Of a stretch of DNA of 64,000 bases, positions 1 to 8,686 are shown one piece after another. The notes under the pieces are model-generated. The model did not search any database and had not been told where the DNA came from. It was given only the letters and a program-made list of their open reading frames with translations. This DNA comes from Clostridium septicum. Its GTDB lineage: Bacteria > Bacillota > Clostridia > Clostridiales > Clostridiaceae. The DNA lies in contig NZ_CP023671.1 in the NCBI RefSeq assembly GCF_003606265.1, forward strand, positions 558,001 through 622,000, in the 5' to 3' direction. The position numbers and the translations under genes were made by a program. Every line of letters begins with the position of its first letter. The first letter of the stretch is position 1.

Positions 1-159
1 TGATTTTATAAAATATCTACCTTGATCTATTATTATTTCATATTCTAAACCTTTAAGCTTTTTCTTAATATTATCTCTAAGTTTCTTCTCAAATTTATTT
101 CTATTTAATCCTTTTAAAAATATTTCTGATGCATATTTAACTAAGATTAATCTATTCAT
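1..159 (-). CDS. thiI: tRNA 4-thiouridine sulfurtransferase ThiI, N-terminal part (runs off the window)
   Basis: Only the first 53 codons are present; the gene continues past position 1. The reading frame begins MNRLILVKYASEIFLKGLNR and keeps the K-(Y)-x-EIFLKG-x-NR-x-FEKKL pattern of the ThiI N-terminal ferredoxin-like domain that precedes the THUMP domain. ThiI transfers persulfide sulfur to uridine 8 of tRNA and in some organisms feeds thiamine thiazole synthesis. Its ATG overlaps the TGA stop of the upstream cysteine desulfurase gene (ATGA), so the two are translationally coupled. This matches the known pairing of ThiI with a dedicated desulfurase in Firmicutes. The catalytic PP-loop and rhodanese or active-site cysteine regions lie outside the window and cannot be checked. 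Confidence 0.85.
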   Translation of the reverse strand, partial: MNRLILVKYASEIFLKGLNRNKFEKKLRDNIKKKLKGLEYEIIIDQGRYFIKS

Positions 160-1301
160 CTCTTTACTCTCCTTAAAAACTTTAATGAATTTTCTAATAC
201 CTCTATCACCTTATTAACTTCTTCCTTTGAGTTTTCTTCACTGAAAGAAAATCTAATAGCACTTTCTATGTCTGCCTTTGAAATCTTTAATGATTTCATA
301 ACATAACTTCCCTTTGAAATACTACTTTTTGATGTACATGCTGATCCTGTGGAAACATATATATCTTGCTCTTCTAATAAATGTAGTAAAACTTCTGCTT
401 TTATCCCTCTAAAAGACACATTTAATATATATGGTGTAAAATTTTTATCTAATGGGCTATTAATCCTTATATCTTTAATATTTTCTAATCTACTTATCAT
501 ATAACTTTTTATATCTAATACTTTTTTATAATTATAATCAATATTTTCTATAACCATTTCTGCTGCTTTTTTAAGACCCATAATAGCTGGTAAATTTTGA
601 GTTCCGGCTCTTACTCCAGATTCTTGACTTCCACCACTTATAAGAGGATTTAAGACTATTCCCTTTTTTATAAATGTAAATCCGCTTCCTTTAGGTCCAT
701 GAAATTTATGACCTGCTACTGATAACATATCTATATTCATTTTCTTTACATCAATTGGTAACTTTCCATATGATTGAACTGCATCAACATGAAATTTTGC
801 TCTCGATGAATTTTCTTTAATAATCTTACCTATTGATTCTATATCTTGTATAGTTCCCATTTCATTATTTACATGCATTATAGAAACAAGAACAGTATTC
901 TTAGTTATTGATTCTTTTAAATCTTCTAATGAGATTCTTCCATATTCATCAACATCTAGATATGTAACCTTTACTCCTTCTTTTTCTAATCTTTCACACA
1001 CCTTTAATACTGAATGATGTTCAAATACTGTAGTTATTAAATGATGTCCTGATTTTACTAATCCATTTATAATTAAATTATTTGATTCACTTCCTCCAGA
1101 GGTAAAATAAATTTCATCTTTGCTTGAGTTAATTGTAGATGATAAATACTCTCTAACTTCATTAAGCTTTTTCTCTGCCTTTATTCCAAGGCCATGAAGT
1201 GAAGAAGGATTTCCATAAACCTCTCTCATCCCCCTTACTACTTCATTAATAACTTCTTCATATGGCTTTGTTGTTGAACTATTATCAAAATAAATTCCCA
1301 T
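156..1301 (-). CDS. nifS: Cysteine desulfurase, NifS/IscS family (partner of ThiI)
   Basis: This 381-residue PLP enzyme of the class V aminotransferase fold removes sulfur from L-cysteine and gives alanine plus an enzyme-bound persulfide. The PLP lysine is K199 in the AGHKFHGPKG motif. H95 in FEHHS is the usual ring-stacking histidine, and the persulfide cysteine is C322 in STGSACTSKSS. The start ATG has a good site (AGGAGGTAAAT). The gene overlaps thiI by four bases, so its product most likely supplies sulfur for tRNA s4U8 modification (a NifZ-type role) rather than general Fe-S assembly; no iscU or iscR neighbour is seen. A sigma-A-like promoter lies at 1400-1427. Confidence 0.93.
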   Translation of the reverse strand: MGIYFDNSSTTKPYEEVINEVVRGMREVYGNPSSLHGLGIKAEKKLNEVREYLSSTINSSKDEIYFTSGGSESNNLIINGLVKSGHHLITTVFEHHSVLKVCERLEKEGVKVTYLDVDEYGRISLEDLKESITKNTVLVSIMHVNNEMGTIQDIESIGKIIKENSSRAKFHVDAVQSYGKLPIDVKKMNIDMLSVAGHKFHGPKGSGFTFIKKGIVLNPLISGGSQESGVRAGTQNLPAIMGLKKAAEMVIENIDYNYKKVLDIKSYMISRLENIKDIRINSPLDKNFTPYILNVSFRGIKAEVLLHLLEEQDIYVSTGSACTSKSSISKGSYVMKSLKISKADIESAIRFSFSEENSKEEVNKVIEVLENSLKFLRRVKR

Positions 1302-1399
1302 AAAAATATTTACCTCCTATCTAATAAATATTATTCTCTAGAATTAATTTAATAATTCAAAGTATATTTATCAGTTCTCCGATATGTTTACTATGTTTT

Positions 1400-1427
1400 A
1401 ATATATCATATTAATATATTTTTTCAA
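1400..1427 (-). promoter_or_regulatory. Putative sigma-A promoter of the nifS-thiI operon
   Basis: On the minus strand TTGAAA, 16 bases, then TATATT lies about 100 bases upstream of the desulfurase start. Downstream of it, an imperfect dyad with TATC and GATA arms at about 1369-1384 falls in the leader and could be an operator. Both are read by eye only. Confidence 0.45.
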
Positions 1428-1468
1428 TACCTATATGCATAATTTTATATAAATTTATGGTTAAATTA

Positions 1469-1497
1469 TTAAAATATAATTATGAATACTGTATAAT
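1469..1497 (+). promoter_or_regulatory. Putative sigma-A promoter of the small exported-protein gene
   Basis: TTAAAA, 17 bases, TATAAT lies about 40 bases before the start codon at 1538. The -10 is perfect and the -35 matches four of six. Confidence 0.45.
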
Positions 1498-1537
1498 TAT
1501 ATTAATTTGAAATATCTTATCTATAAGGAGGCTTTCT

Positions 1538-1930
1538 ATGAAAAAAAGTTTATTATTTTTATCTTTATTAACAATACTTATTTTAGTTTGTTTTCATTTT
1601 AACTTTTTTAAATTAATTGATACTAAAACTAATATAGTTAGAACTATTTCAAAAAATAAAATTCATAAGGTTACTTTTGAAAGCTTATCTAAATTAACTA
1701 CAAAAAATAAAAGAGATGTCATAGAAGTTGACATATTAGTTAAAGATATTGATACTGAAAACTTAATTATAACTTCTGAAGGTCCTACTGAAGAGGTTAC
1801 TATACAATTTCAATCTGATGAAGATTTATCTAAAATAAAATCAGGTGACAAAATAAAAATACGTGCAATAAAAAAAGGAATTAACTCATCTCCTAATATA
1901 GTTACATTAGATAATGCTATTATTATCTAA
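1538..1930 (+). CDS. Small membrane-anchored or exported protein of unknown function
   Basis: The 130-residue product starts with two lysines and a hydrophobic stretch (about residues 4-24), a signal anchor or uncleaved signal peptide. No lipobox is evident, although one cysteine lies inside the hydrophobic stretch. Residues about 55-130 are rich in alternating hydrophobic beta-strand patterns (EVDILVKDI, NLIITSEG, GDKIKIRA) and could be a small OB-like beta barrel; this is inference. The site CTATAAGGAGG gives a clear start. The gene stands alone between a promoter and an intrinsic terminator, and is divergent from the desulfurase gene. I do not recognise a family. Confidence 0.7.
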   Translation: MKKSLLFLSLLTILILVCFHFNFFKLIDTKTNIVRTISKNKIHKVTFESLSKLTTKNKRDVIEVDILVKDIDTENLIITSEGPTEEVTIQFQSDEDLSKIKSGDKIKIRAIKKGINSSPNIVTLDNAIII

Positions 1931-1935
1931 ATAAT

Positions 1936-1973
1936 AAAGGCCTTATAATATTAAGAATTATTATAAAGCCTTT
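1936..1973 (+). terminator. Intrinsic terminator after the small exported-protein gene
   Basis: AAAGGCCTTATAATA pairs with TATTATAAAGCCTTT (one mismatch) around a short loop and is followed by T-rich sequence. It lies six bases after the stop codon. Confidence 0.75.
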
Positions 1974-2125
1974 AAAATTTATTAATTTTTTTACTTTTAT
2001 CATCAATGCAAATTATAAATACAATATTTATAATAGTACAACTTACTTTTACTAAGCTATTAAGTATCTTTTAATTATTTATATGGTGAATTATAATTTA
2101 TGCATTTAATATATTATAAAATTCA

Positions 2126-2563
2126 TTACTCCATTGCTATAAATTCAACTTTACCAACATATTCTAACTTTTCTATTTCATTTAACCAATTTTTCAAATC
2201 ACACCTTAAATTTGATATATCAACTGTTATACTTAAATTAGCCATTTTATTCATTGGTACTCCTTGATTAATCGTAATTATACTTCCACCCTCATTAGAA
2301 ATATAATTTAATATGCATGATAATGCTCCTTTTCTATCTTCTATTATAAGGTTTAAGGTTACCTTCTTTCCAATATCAGTTTGTGAAAACTCAAATACAA
2401 AATCCTTGTATTTATAATAAACACTTCTACTAATTTCTACAGTTTTAGTTGCTTCTGTAACATCTTTAACTTTTCTTTCTTCTATTAATCTTTTTGCTTT
2501 TACTACCTTTTCAAAAACCTCTGGCAATACTCTTTTATCAATTACTAAATAATTTCCCTTCAT
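2126..2563 (-). CDS. ACT-domain protein, UPF0735 (PheB-like)
   Basis: The 145-residue protein has an N-terminal helical region (about 1-65, with the VFEKVVKAKRLIEERKVKDV type of start seen in UPF0735) and a C-terminal ACT domain (about 68-145) that begins KVTLNLIIEDRKGALSCILN. ACT domains bind amino acids and regulate their metabolism. Members of this family were once called PheB by gene context, but no chorismate mutase activity is established, so the ligand is unknown. The start is supported by GAAGGAGACATAAATG. It appears to be a single-gene unit; the upstream 400 bases contain a decayed gene. Confidence 0.85.
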   Translation of the reverse strand: MKGNYLVIDKRVLPEVFEKVVKAKRLIEERKVKDVTEATKTVEISRSVYYKYKDFVFEFSQTDIGKKVTLNLIIEDRKGALSCILNYISNEGGSIITINQGVPMNKMANLSITVDISNLRCDLKNWLNEIEKLEYVGKVEFIAME

Positions 2564-2637
2564 TTATGTCTCCTTCTAATATCGTTGCTCCATCATTATC
2601 AAATTTAAAATATTTTACATCCCAATACACCTTAATT

Positions 2638-2874
2638 TCATAAAGATATTTTTCCATTATTATTTATTTTTTCTCTTAAAGATAAATCTAAAAATATTTC
2701 TTTTAACCATGTCTGTGCATCATCAAAATTATAATTAATATTCTCTTTAAGATCTTTAAAAATATTAGGAAACTTTTCTATAACATAAAGTCACCCATCT
2801 ACAGAAATTCCATTTATTATTGCTGTAGATGATTTAAAATTCTTCTATTTTCTCCTGGTACTTATAAAATTCAT
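2638..2874 (-). pseudogene. Decayed protein-coding remnant with in-frame stops
   Basis: The stretch 2564-2963 has no intact gene. One minus-strand frame from 2874 to 2638 (79 codons) reads as protein-like sequence (SSTAIINGISVDG, then LYVIEKFPNIFKDLKENINY and DDAQTWLKEIFLDLSLREK) but is broken by TAG at codon 10 and TGA at codon 28, the latter where a tryptophan codon would fit. The amphipathic composition is unlike the random AT-rich spacer around it. I cannot name the parent family. It could also be chance coding-like sequence. Confidence 0.45.
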
Positions 2875-2963
2875 TTAATCGCCCCAAATTTCCATTCTAT
2901 ACCATTATACTATCATGTATCTAGTATGGATACAACTGTTTTTTATGTGTATACAGATTTTTT

Positions 2964-5513
2964 TTATTTCTTTGATTTTACTAATAAATAAACACTATTT
3001 ATCAAGAAAATTACACCTGAATAAAACAATACAATTGTCCAATGATTAAACATTAGTGGAACAGTATTAAATATACTTGATAAAAATGGTATATAAAGTA
3101 TACTACAAACCATTAATGTTGATATAGTGCAAGCTCCAACTAAATATGGATTAGTAAATAACTTTATTTCGAATATAGAATGTCTTTCAGATCTACATTC
3201 GAATACATGTAAAAGTTGAGACATTACTAAAGTGGTTAAAGCTAAAGTTCTACATGTAACTAAATCCATTTCATAATATCTACCTGTCATAAATGCTAAT
3301 AATGTACATATACCTATTAAACATCCTCTAACTAAAATTTTAGACCACAGTCCCCTTGCAAAAATACTTTCACCCTTTTCTCTTGGCTGTTGTCTCATTA
3401 TATCCTTATCTGCTGGATCTACACCTAATGCAATTGCTGGAAGTCCATCAGTGGCTAAATTTACAAATAATATTTGTATTGGAGTAAGAGGATTTGGCAT
3501 ATAAAAAAGTGATGCTAAAAACATTGTTAAAACTTCACCTAAATTACATGATAATAAATATCTTATAAACTTTCTTATATTATCATATATGACTCTACCT
3601 TCTTCTACAGCAGATACAATTGTTGCAAAATTATCATCCATTAATACCATTGCAGCAGCTTCTTTAGTTACATCTGTTCCTGAAATTCCCATTGCTACTC
3701 CTATATCAGCTTCTTTAATTGCTGGGGCATCATTTACTCCATCCCCTGTCATAGCAACTATTTTATTTTGTTTTTTAAAGGCTTTTACTATTCTAAGCTT
3801 ATGGTTTGGAGATACCCTTGCAAATACTCTAACTTTGTTAACCTTTTTCATTAATTCCTCATCAGTTAGCTTTTCTATTTCTTCTCCTGTTATTGCTTGA
3901 TCCTCAGTATTGCAAATATTTATAGACTTTGCAATTGCTAATGCCGTATTTTTATGATCTCCTGTTATCATTACAGGTTGAATTCCCGCTAATTTACATT
4001 TAAGTACAGCATCTCTAACTTCTAATCTTGGTGGATCTATACTTCCTGCCACCCCTAAGAAAATAAGCCCCTTTTCAAGGTTTTCATTTTTTACTAACCC
4101 CTCTTCTTTATACGCAGCTGCAATACATCTTAGGGCTCTATTAGACATAGCTTCAATAAATGCAGCTACTTGTTTTTTCTTTTGGGATGTAAGAGGTTTT
4201 ACTACACCATTTTCTAGTATATAGCTACATCTATCTATTACTCTTTCTGGTGCTCCTTTCATATAACAAGTTTCCTTAGTTCCTTCTCTAACAATAACAC
4301 TCATCATTTTCCTTGTTGAATCAAATGGAATATCATAAATTCTATTTGAATTTGATATAAAAGCTTCTAGCAATGGTACATCTTTAAAGAATGCTTTTAT
4401 TAAAGCTGTTTCTGTCGGATCTCCATGAAGAGCCTTATCTATGTTTTTAACATTAAAATCGTAATTACAATCGTTACAATAAATTAAAGCTTTCATCATC
4501 ATAGTATGATTTGTAAGCTTTTCTTTTTCAATTTCGTAAATTCTTCCATTCATATATATTTCTTTTACAGTCATTTTATTTTGAGTTAAAGTACCTGTTT
4601 TATCTGAGCATATAACTGATGTACACCCTAAAGTTTCTACTGCCGGTAACTTCCTTACTAAAGCATTCTTCTTAAGCATTCTTGATACACCAAGTGCTAG
4701 TGCTACTGTTACTATTGCTGCAAGTCCTTCTGGTATGGCTGCAACTGCTAAAGAAACTCCAAGCATAAACATTTCCCCAATTGCATTCCCACGTAAAATA
4801 CCTAAAACAGTAACAACTGCACAAATAACTAAACATAAAGCAACTAATACCTTACCTAAAGAATCTAATCTTTCTCTAAGTGGTGATTTTTCTTCTTCAA
4901 TATTATCTAAAAGATCTGCTATTTTACCCATTTCTGTTTTCATTCCTATACCATCAACAAGTAAAATCCCTCTACCTTTTAAAATTGTAGTTCCCATATA
5001 CCCTTGATTTTTATCTTTTTTAGTATCTTTTGATACTCCAACTGATTCTCCTGTTAAAAGTGATTCATCCACCATTATTGAAGAAGCTTCAATAAAAGTA
5101 CCATCTGCTGGAACTCTATCTCCAGCCTCTAAAATTATAAGATCTCCAATAGTTACTTCTATTGAATTTATAACTTTTAAAGCACCATCTCTTAAAACCT
5201 TGCAAGTTGGAGCCGCTAAGTCTTTTAAGGCTTCTAATGATTTTTCTGTCCTATACTCTTGAACAAAGCCTAAAATAGCATTTACAACAACTATAATAAG
5301 AATAGTTATGGCATCTGCTTTGTCTCCCATTATTCCTGATATTATAGTAGCTGCAATAAGCACCCAAGTAATAAAGTCATTAAATTGAGATAAAAAGATA
5401 ATTACTGGTGATGTTTTCTTTTTGTGAGATAATTCATTTAATCCATATGTTTTTTGCCTATTTTCCGCTTCTTTTGTGGTTAATCCTCTGCTTATTTCTC
5501 TTTCTTGTAGCAC
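2964..5513 (-). CDS. Cation-translocating P-type ATPase, calcium (type II) family
   Basis: An 849-residue membrane pump that uses ATP to export Ca2+ (or possibly another cation) from the cytoplasm. The cation-ATPase N-terminal domain (1-70) is followed by the actuator loop with TGES at 154-157, PEGL at 261-264 in TM4, the phosphorylated aspartate D304 in DKTGTLT, the KGAPE nucleotide-binding motif, the TGD motif, GDGVNDAPA, and a C-terminal block of six membrane segments ending in KSKK. The PEGL motif and the C-terminal cation ATPase domain place it in the SERCA/PMCA-like group (like B. subtilis YloB). The start is GTG, chosen because AAGGAGG sits seven bases upstream. It is divergent from the YbjQ-family gene and has no obvious operon partner. 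Confidence 0.9.
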   Translation of the reverse strand: MLQEREISRGLTTKEAENRQKTYGLNELSHKKKTSPVIIFLSQFNDFITWVLIAATIISGIMGDKADAITILIIVVVNAILGFVQEYRTEKSLEALKDLAAPTCKVLRDGALKVINSIEVTIGDLIILEAGDRVPADGTFIEASSIMVDESLLTGESVGVSKDTKKDKNQGYMGTTILKGRGILLVDGIGMKTEMGKIADLLDNIEEEKSPLRERLDSLGKVLVALCLVICAVVTVLGILRGNAIGEMFMLGVSLAVAAIPEGLAAIVTVALALGVSRMLKKNALVRKLPAVETLGCTSVICSDKTGTLTQNKMTVKEIYMNGRIYEIEKEKLTNHTMMMKALIYCNDCNYDFNVKNIDKALHGDPTETALIKAFFKDVPLLEAFISNSNRIYDIPFDSTRKMMSVIVREGTKETCYMKGAPERVIDRCSYILENGVVKPLTSQKKKQVAAFIEAMSNRALRCIAAAYKEEGLVKNENLEKGLIFLGVAGSIDPPRLEVRDAVLKCKLAGIQPVMITGDHKNTALAIAKSINICNTEDQAITGEEIEKLTDEELMKKVNKVRVFARVSPNHKLRIVKAFKKQNKIVAMTGDGVNDAPAIKEADIGVAMGISGTDVTKEAAAMVLMDDNFATIVSAVEEGRVIYDNIRKFIRYLLSCNLGEVLTMFLASLFYMPNPLTPIQILFVNLATDGLPAIALGVDPADKDIMRQQPREKGESIFARGLWSKILVRGCLIGICTLLAFMTGRYYEMDLVTCRTLALTTLVMSQLLHVFECRSERHSIFEIKLFTNPYLVGACTISTLMVCSILYIPFLSSIFNTVPLMFNHWTIVLFYSGVIFLINSVYLLVKSKK

Positions 5514-5585
5514 AAGTTGTCCTCCTTAATATGATTTCTATATATTATATTTTTTTAATTTTAAGATATGAATTTTTTTAAATAC

Positions 5586-5614
5586 TTTACAAATATTACT
5601 TTAAAACTTAAAAT
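5586..5614 (+). promoter_or_regulatory. Sigma-A promoter of the YbjQ-family gene
   Basis: TTTACA, 17 bases, TAAAAT (five of six at each hexamer) lies 40 bases upstream of the start codon at 5654. Confidence 0.6.
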
Positions 5615-5653
5615 ATACTTTATAATACATTTTACAAATATAGGAGGTATTTT

Positions 5654-5968
5654 ATGATAATCTTAACTACAAATGATTTTCCCGGTAAAAATATTAAAGA
5701 AGTAAAAGGTATAGTTCAAGGCAGCACTGTCCAATGCAAACATCTTGGTAGAGATATTGGTGCTGGCTTTAGAAACCTTGTTGGTGGAGAAATGAAAGCC
5801 TACAAAGATATGCTAGATGATTCAAGAAAAATTGCTATAGAAAGAATGGTGGAAGAGGGAAAATTACTAGGAGCTAATGCTATACTAGGTTTTAAATTAA
5901 TGTCATCTACCGTAGCTGCTGGTGCTTCTGAAATGGTTGCTTATGGAACTGCCGTTATTGTAGAATAA
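5654..5968 (+). CDS. ybjQ: YbjQ/UPF0145 family protein
   Basis: The 104-residue soluble protein matches the UPF0145 (DUF74) family over its full length. It starts with an ILTTNDFPG strand, has the GRDIGAGFRNLVGGEMKAYKDML core and ends with EMVAYGTAVIVE. Members form pentameric rings in crystal structures and are sometimes annotated as heavy-metal binding, but the biochemical role is not known. The start is set by TAGGAGGTATTTTATG. A promoter at 5586-5614 and a terminator at 5986-6023 make it a single-gene unit. Its divergent neighbour is the cation ATPase; a functional link to metal homeostasis is only suggestive. Confidence 0.9.
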   Translation: MIILTTNDFPGKNIKEVKGIVQGSTVQCKHLGRDIGAGFRNLVGGEMKAYKDMLDDSRKIAIERMVEEGKLLGANAILGFKLMSSTVAAGASEMVAYGTAVIVE

Positions 5969-5985
5969 TTTATTCATAAATAGAC

Positions 5986-6023
5986 AAACTCCAAAGTTCT
6001 ATAAAAAGTTCTTTGGAGTTTTT
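5986..6023 (+). terminator. Intrinsic terminator after the YbjQ-family gene
   Basis: AAACTCCAAAG and CTTTGGAGTTT form an 11-bp stem with a 14-base loop, followed by a short T tract. Confidence 0.85.
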
Positions 6024-6156
6024 ACTATACTGAATAATTAATTATCAAAAATCCATAAAATAGAACCATCTTTTTAAATAATTTTTATTTTTTAATACTC
6101 TCCTTTTATAATTCTGATTATTTAGCCAAAATTCTACATATACTTTATATTGATGC

Positions 6157-6185
6157 TTTACAAATACTCAACATATCTATAGAAT
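6157..6185 (+). promoter_or_regulatory. Sigma-A promoter of the pyrophosphatase gene
   Basis: TTTACA, exactly 17 bases, TAGAAT. The expected transcript start near 6192 lies after the upstream ATG at 6189. This argues that translation starts at the TTG at 6222. Confidence 0.65.
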
Positions 6186-6221
6186 ATTATGTATGAATAT
6201 TTAACTAAGGAGGCAATAAAT

Positions 6222-7862
6222 TTGAAAGATTTAATTTATGTTACTGGACATAAGAATCCAGATTCTGACTCAATTTGTGCAGCATATGCATACGCAGAGT
6301 TTAAGAATAAAACAGGAGATCTACCAGCTATTCCTGTAAGATTAGGAAATGTAAATCAAGAAACTCAATTTATTCTTGATTACTTTGGAGTAGAAGCTCC
6401 AAGATTTTTAAAAACTGTTAAGCTTAAAGTAGAAGATTTACAATTTGATAATATAGCACCAGTTTCACCTGACATTTCATTAAAAACAGCATGGCACATT
6501 ATGAAAGAAAAGAATATAAAAACATTACCAGTTGCTGATGGAAATGATCATTTACTAGGGGTTTTAGCTATATCAAACCTAACTTCATGTTATATGGATA
6601 TATGGGATAATAGAATACTAGCTAAAAGTAATACATCCCTTGATAACATAGTAGATACTTTATCTGCAAAAGAAATAAACGTTGATGAATCAAGAAAATC
6701 TTTCCCTGGAAAAATAACAGTTACTGCTATGCAACCTGGAAGTATGAAAGATCACATAGAAGAAGGAGATATTGCAATAGTTGGAGATAGAGAAGAAGCT
6801 CAAGATGCATTATTAGATTTAAATATCTCATTAATGATAATAACAGGCTCTCATATTCCTACTGATGCTATAATTAATAAAGCTAAGGAAAAAAATATAA
6901 CTATTATAGTTACTCCTTATGATTCATTTACTGCATCAAGACTTATAATACAAAGTATCCCAGTTGGATATGTTATGGTTAAGGATAACTTAATTTCATT
7001 CTCAACTGATGATTTAGTAGATGATATTAAAGGAATAATGATTGAAACAAGATTTAGAAGCTATCCTGTTACTGATATAAACGGTAGAGTTTTAGGTACG
7101 GTTTCAAGATATCATTTAATTTCAAACTTTAAAAAGAAAATAATTCAAGTAGACCATAATGAAAGGGGTCAATCTGTAGATGGACTTGAAGATGCAGAAG
7201 TATTAGAAATTATAGATCATCACAGAGTTGCTGATATACAAACTAATAACCCTATATTCTTCAGAAATGAGCCTGTTGGAAGTACTTCAACAATTGTTGC
7301 TAAAAGCTTCTTTGAAAATGGCATAAGACCTTCTAAACAAGCAGCTGGTCTTTTATGTGGAGCTATAATTTCAGATACATTATTATTTAGAAGTCCAACT
7401 TGTACAAACCAAGATAAACATATTTGTAAAAAGCTTGCTGAAATAGCGGATATTAATATAGATGAATTTGCTAAAGCAATGTTTAAAGCTGGTACTTCTT
7501 TAAAGGGTAAAACAGTTGAACAAATATTCAACCAAGATTTTAAGCCTTTTACAATAGAAGATACTAAGGTTGGTATTGCTCAAGTAAATACAATGGATAT
7601 CGAAGGCTTTATGCCTCTTAAGGAAGAAATGTTAGCTTACATGGAAACTAAGGCTAAAGAAGCTAATTTAGATATGGTTATGTTATTACTTACTGATATA
7701 TTAAATGAAGGCTCTCAAATACTAGTTGCCGGTGAAAGACCTGAAATAGTAGAGAAAGCATTTAAAGTAACCCTAAAGGACAATACGACTTTCCTTGATG
7801 GTGTTTTATCAAGAAAGAAACAAGTTGTTCCTCCAATAACATCTTCAATAACATCTTCATAA
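6222..7862 (+). CDS. ppaC: Manganese-dependent inorganic pyrophosphatase with CBS and DRTGG regulatory domains
   Basis: Family II pyrophosphatase that hydrolyses PPi to phosphate in the cytoplasm. The N-terminal DHH domain begins with the metal-binding GHKNPDSDS motif. It is interrupted by a regulatory insert of roughly 240 residues made of a CBS motif, a DRTGG domain and a second CBS motif. The second metal motif, IDHHRV, and the C-terminal DHHA2 domain follow. This layout is that of the clostridial CBS-PPases, known to be inhibited by AMP/ADP and activated by diadenosine polyphosphates. I chose the TTG start (546 residues) because AAGGAGG lies eight bases before it, the protein then begins directly at the first DHH strand, and the ATG at 6189 falls at or before the expected transcript start. 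Confidence 0.92.
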   Translation: MKDLIYVTGHKNPDSDSICAAYAYAEFKNKTGDLPAIPVRLGNVNQETQFILDYFGVEAPRFLKTVKLKVEDLQFDNIAPVSPDISLKTAWHIMKEKNIKTLPVADGNDHLLGVLAISNLTSCYMDIWDNRILAKSNTSLDNIVDTLSAKEINVDESRKSFPGKITVTAMQPGSMKDHIEEGDIAIVGDREEAQDALLDLNISLMIITGSHIPTDAIINKAKEKNITIIVTPYDSFTASRLIIQSIPVGYVMVKDNLISFSTDDLVDDIKGIMIETRFRSYPVTDINGRVLGTVSRYHLISNFKKKIIQVDHNERGQSVDGLEDAEVLEIIDHHRVADIQTNNPIFFRNEPVGSTSTIVAKSFFENGIRPSKQAAGLLCGAIISDTLLFRSPTCTNQDKHICKKLAEIADINIDEFAKAMFKAGTSLKGKTVEQIFNQDFKPFTIEDTKVGIAQVNTMDIEGFMPLKEEMLAYMETKAKEANLDMVMLLLTDILNEGSQILVAGERPEIVEKAFKVTLKDNTTFLDGVLSRKKQVVPPITSSITSS

Positions 7863-7864
7863 TG

Positions 7865-7897
7865 AAAAAAGCATCATCTAAAAGATGATGCTTTTTT
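7865..7897. terminator. Bidirectional terminator between ppaC and the flagellar operon
   Basis: AAGCATCATC and GATGATGCTT form a 10-bp stem with A and T tracts on either side, so it can end both the plus-strand ppaC transcript and the long minus-strand operon whose last gene, flgG, stops at 7899. Confidence 0.9.
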
Positions 7898-7898
7898 A

Positions 7899-8672
7899 TT
7901 ATTTAGAACGTAAATTATTTACCATTCCCCACATTTCATCTGCAGTTTTTACTCCTCTAGAGTTTAACTCAAATGCTCTTTGGGTTATTATCATATCTGC
8001 AAACTCAGTTGCTATATCTACGTTAGATGCTTCTAATTTACCTTGGTATAAATTAAAATCACTAGCTCTGATTACTTCTGATCCTGGCATTGGTTTAAAT
8101 AAATTATCTCCAATAGACATAAATGCCTTATCTCCAACTGCCGTATATAAAGGGATCTCTCCAACTTGTTTAAGTGTTCCTTGTTCATTTATAAAAAGTT
8201 GACCACTTTTATCTATCACAAAATTATCTTTTGTAAATTTAACATTATCTTCTGAAAATCCGGGTAAAAAATTTATCTCAAGTTTATTTCCTCTATTATC
8301 TACTAATCTATTATATCCATCAATTGATAATGCTCCATCTCTTGTATAAGCAATTTCACCATCTGGTGCAATAATTTTAAAATAACCATTTCCATCAATA
8401 GCTACATCAGTAGGTTTTGTAGTTGCTAATAAATTACCTTGTGAATCATTTCTAAACCAATCTGATGTTCTTACACCAGTTCCTATTTCAGATTCTTTAT
8501 TATTTAAAGGTACCCCTTTTCTATCTAATGATTCCATCAACAAATCCCTGAATCCGATTTCTACCTTTTTATATCCTACTGTTGTTGAGTTAGCTAAATT
8601 ATTTGATATAACATCTAATCTTTCTTGATTAGATATCATTCCACTTTTTCCTGTCCATAAAGTTCTTAACAT
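7899..8672 (-). CDS. flgG: Flagellar distal rod protein FlgG
   Basis: The 257-residue rod protein links the proximal rod to the hook. The N-terminal Flg_bb_rod motif ([20 protein letters not shown]) and C-terminal Flg_bbr_C helix (LEASNVDIATEFADMIITQR) are intact, with the conserved FlgEFG central core between (GTGVRTSDWFRNDSQGNL). These ends form the coiled-coil D0 domain common to axial proteins. It is the last of 29 genes in the early operon, 14 bases after its paralogue, and is followed by the terminator at 7865-7897. It could equally carry the Bacillus-style name flhP; the assignment as FlgG rests on its closer match to the FlgG core and on its order after a FlgF-like gene. Confidence 0.9.
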   Translation of the reverse strand: MLRTLWTGKSGMISNQERLDVISNNLANSTTVGYKKVEIGFRDLLMESLDRKGVPLNNKESEIGTGVRTSDWFRNDSQGNLLATTKPTDVAIDGNGYFKIIAPDGEIAYTRDGALSIDGYNRLVDNRGNKLEINFLPGFSEDNVKFTKDNFVIDKSGQLFINEQGTLKQVGEIPLYTAVGDKAFMSIGDNLFKPMPGSEVIRASDFNLYQGKLEASNVDIATEFADMIITQRAFELNSRGVKTADEMWGMVNNLRSK

Positions 8673-8686
8673 AATCTAATTCCTCT

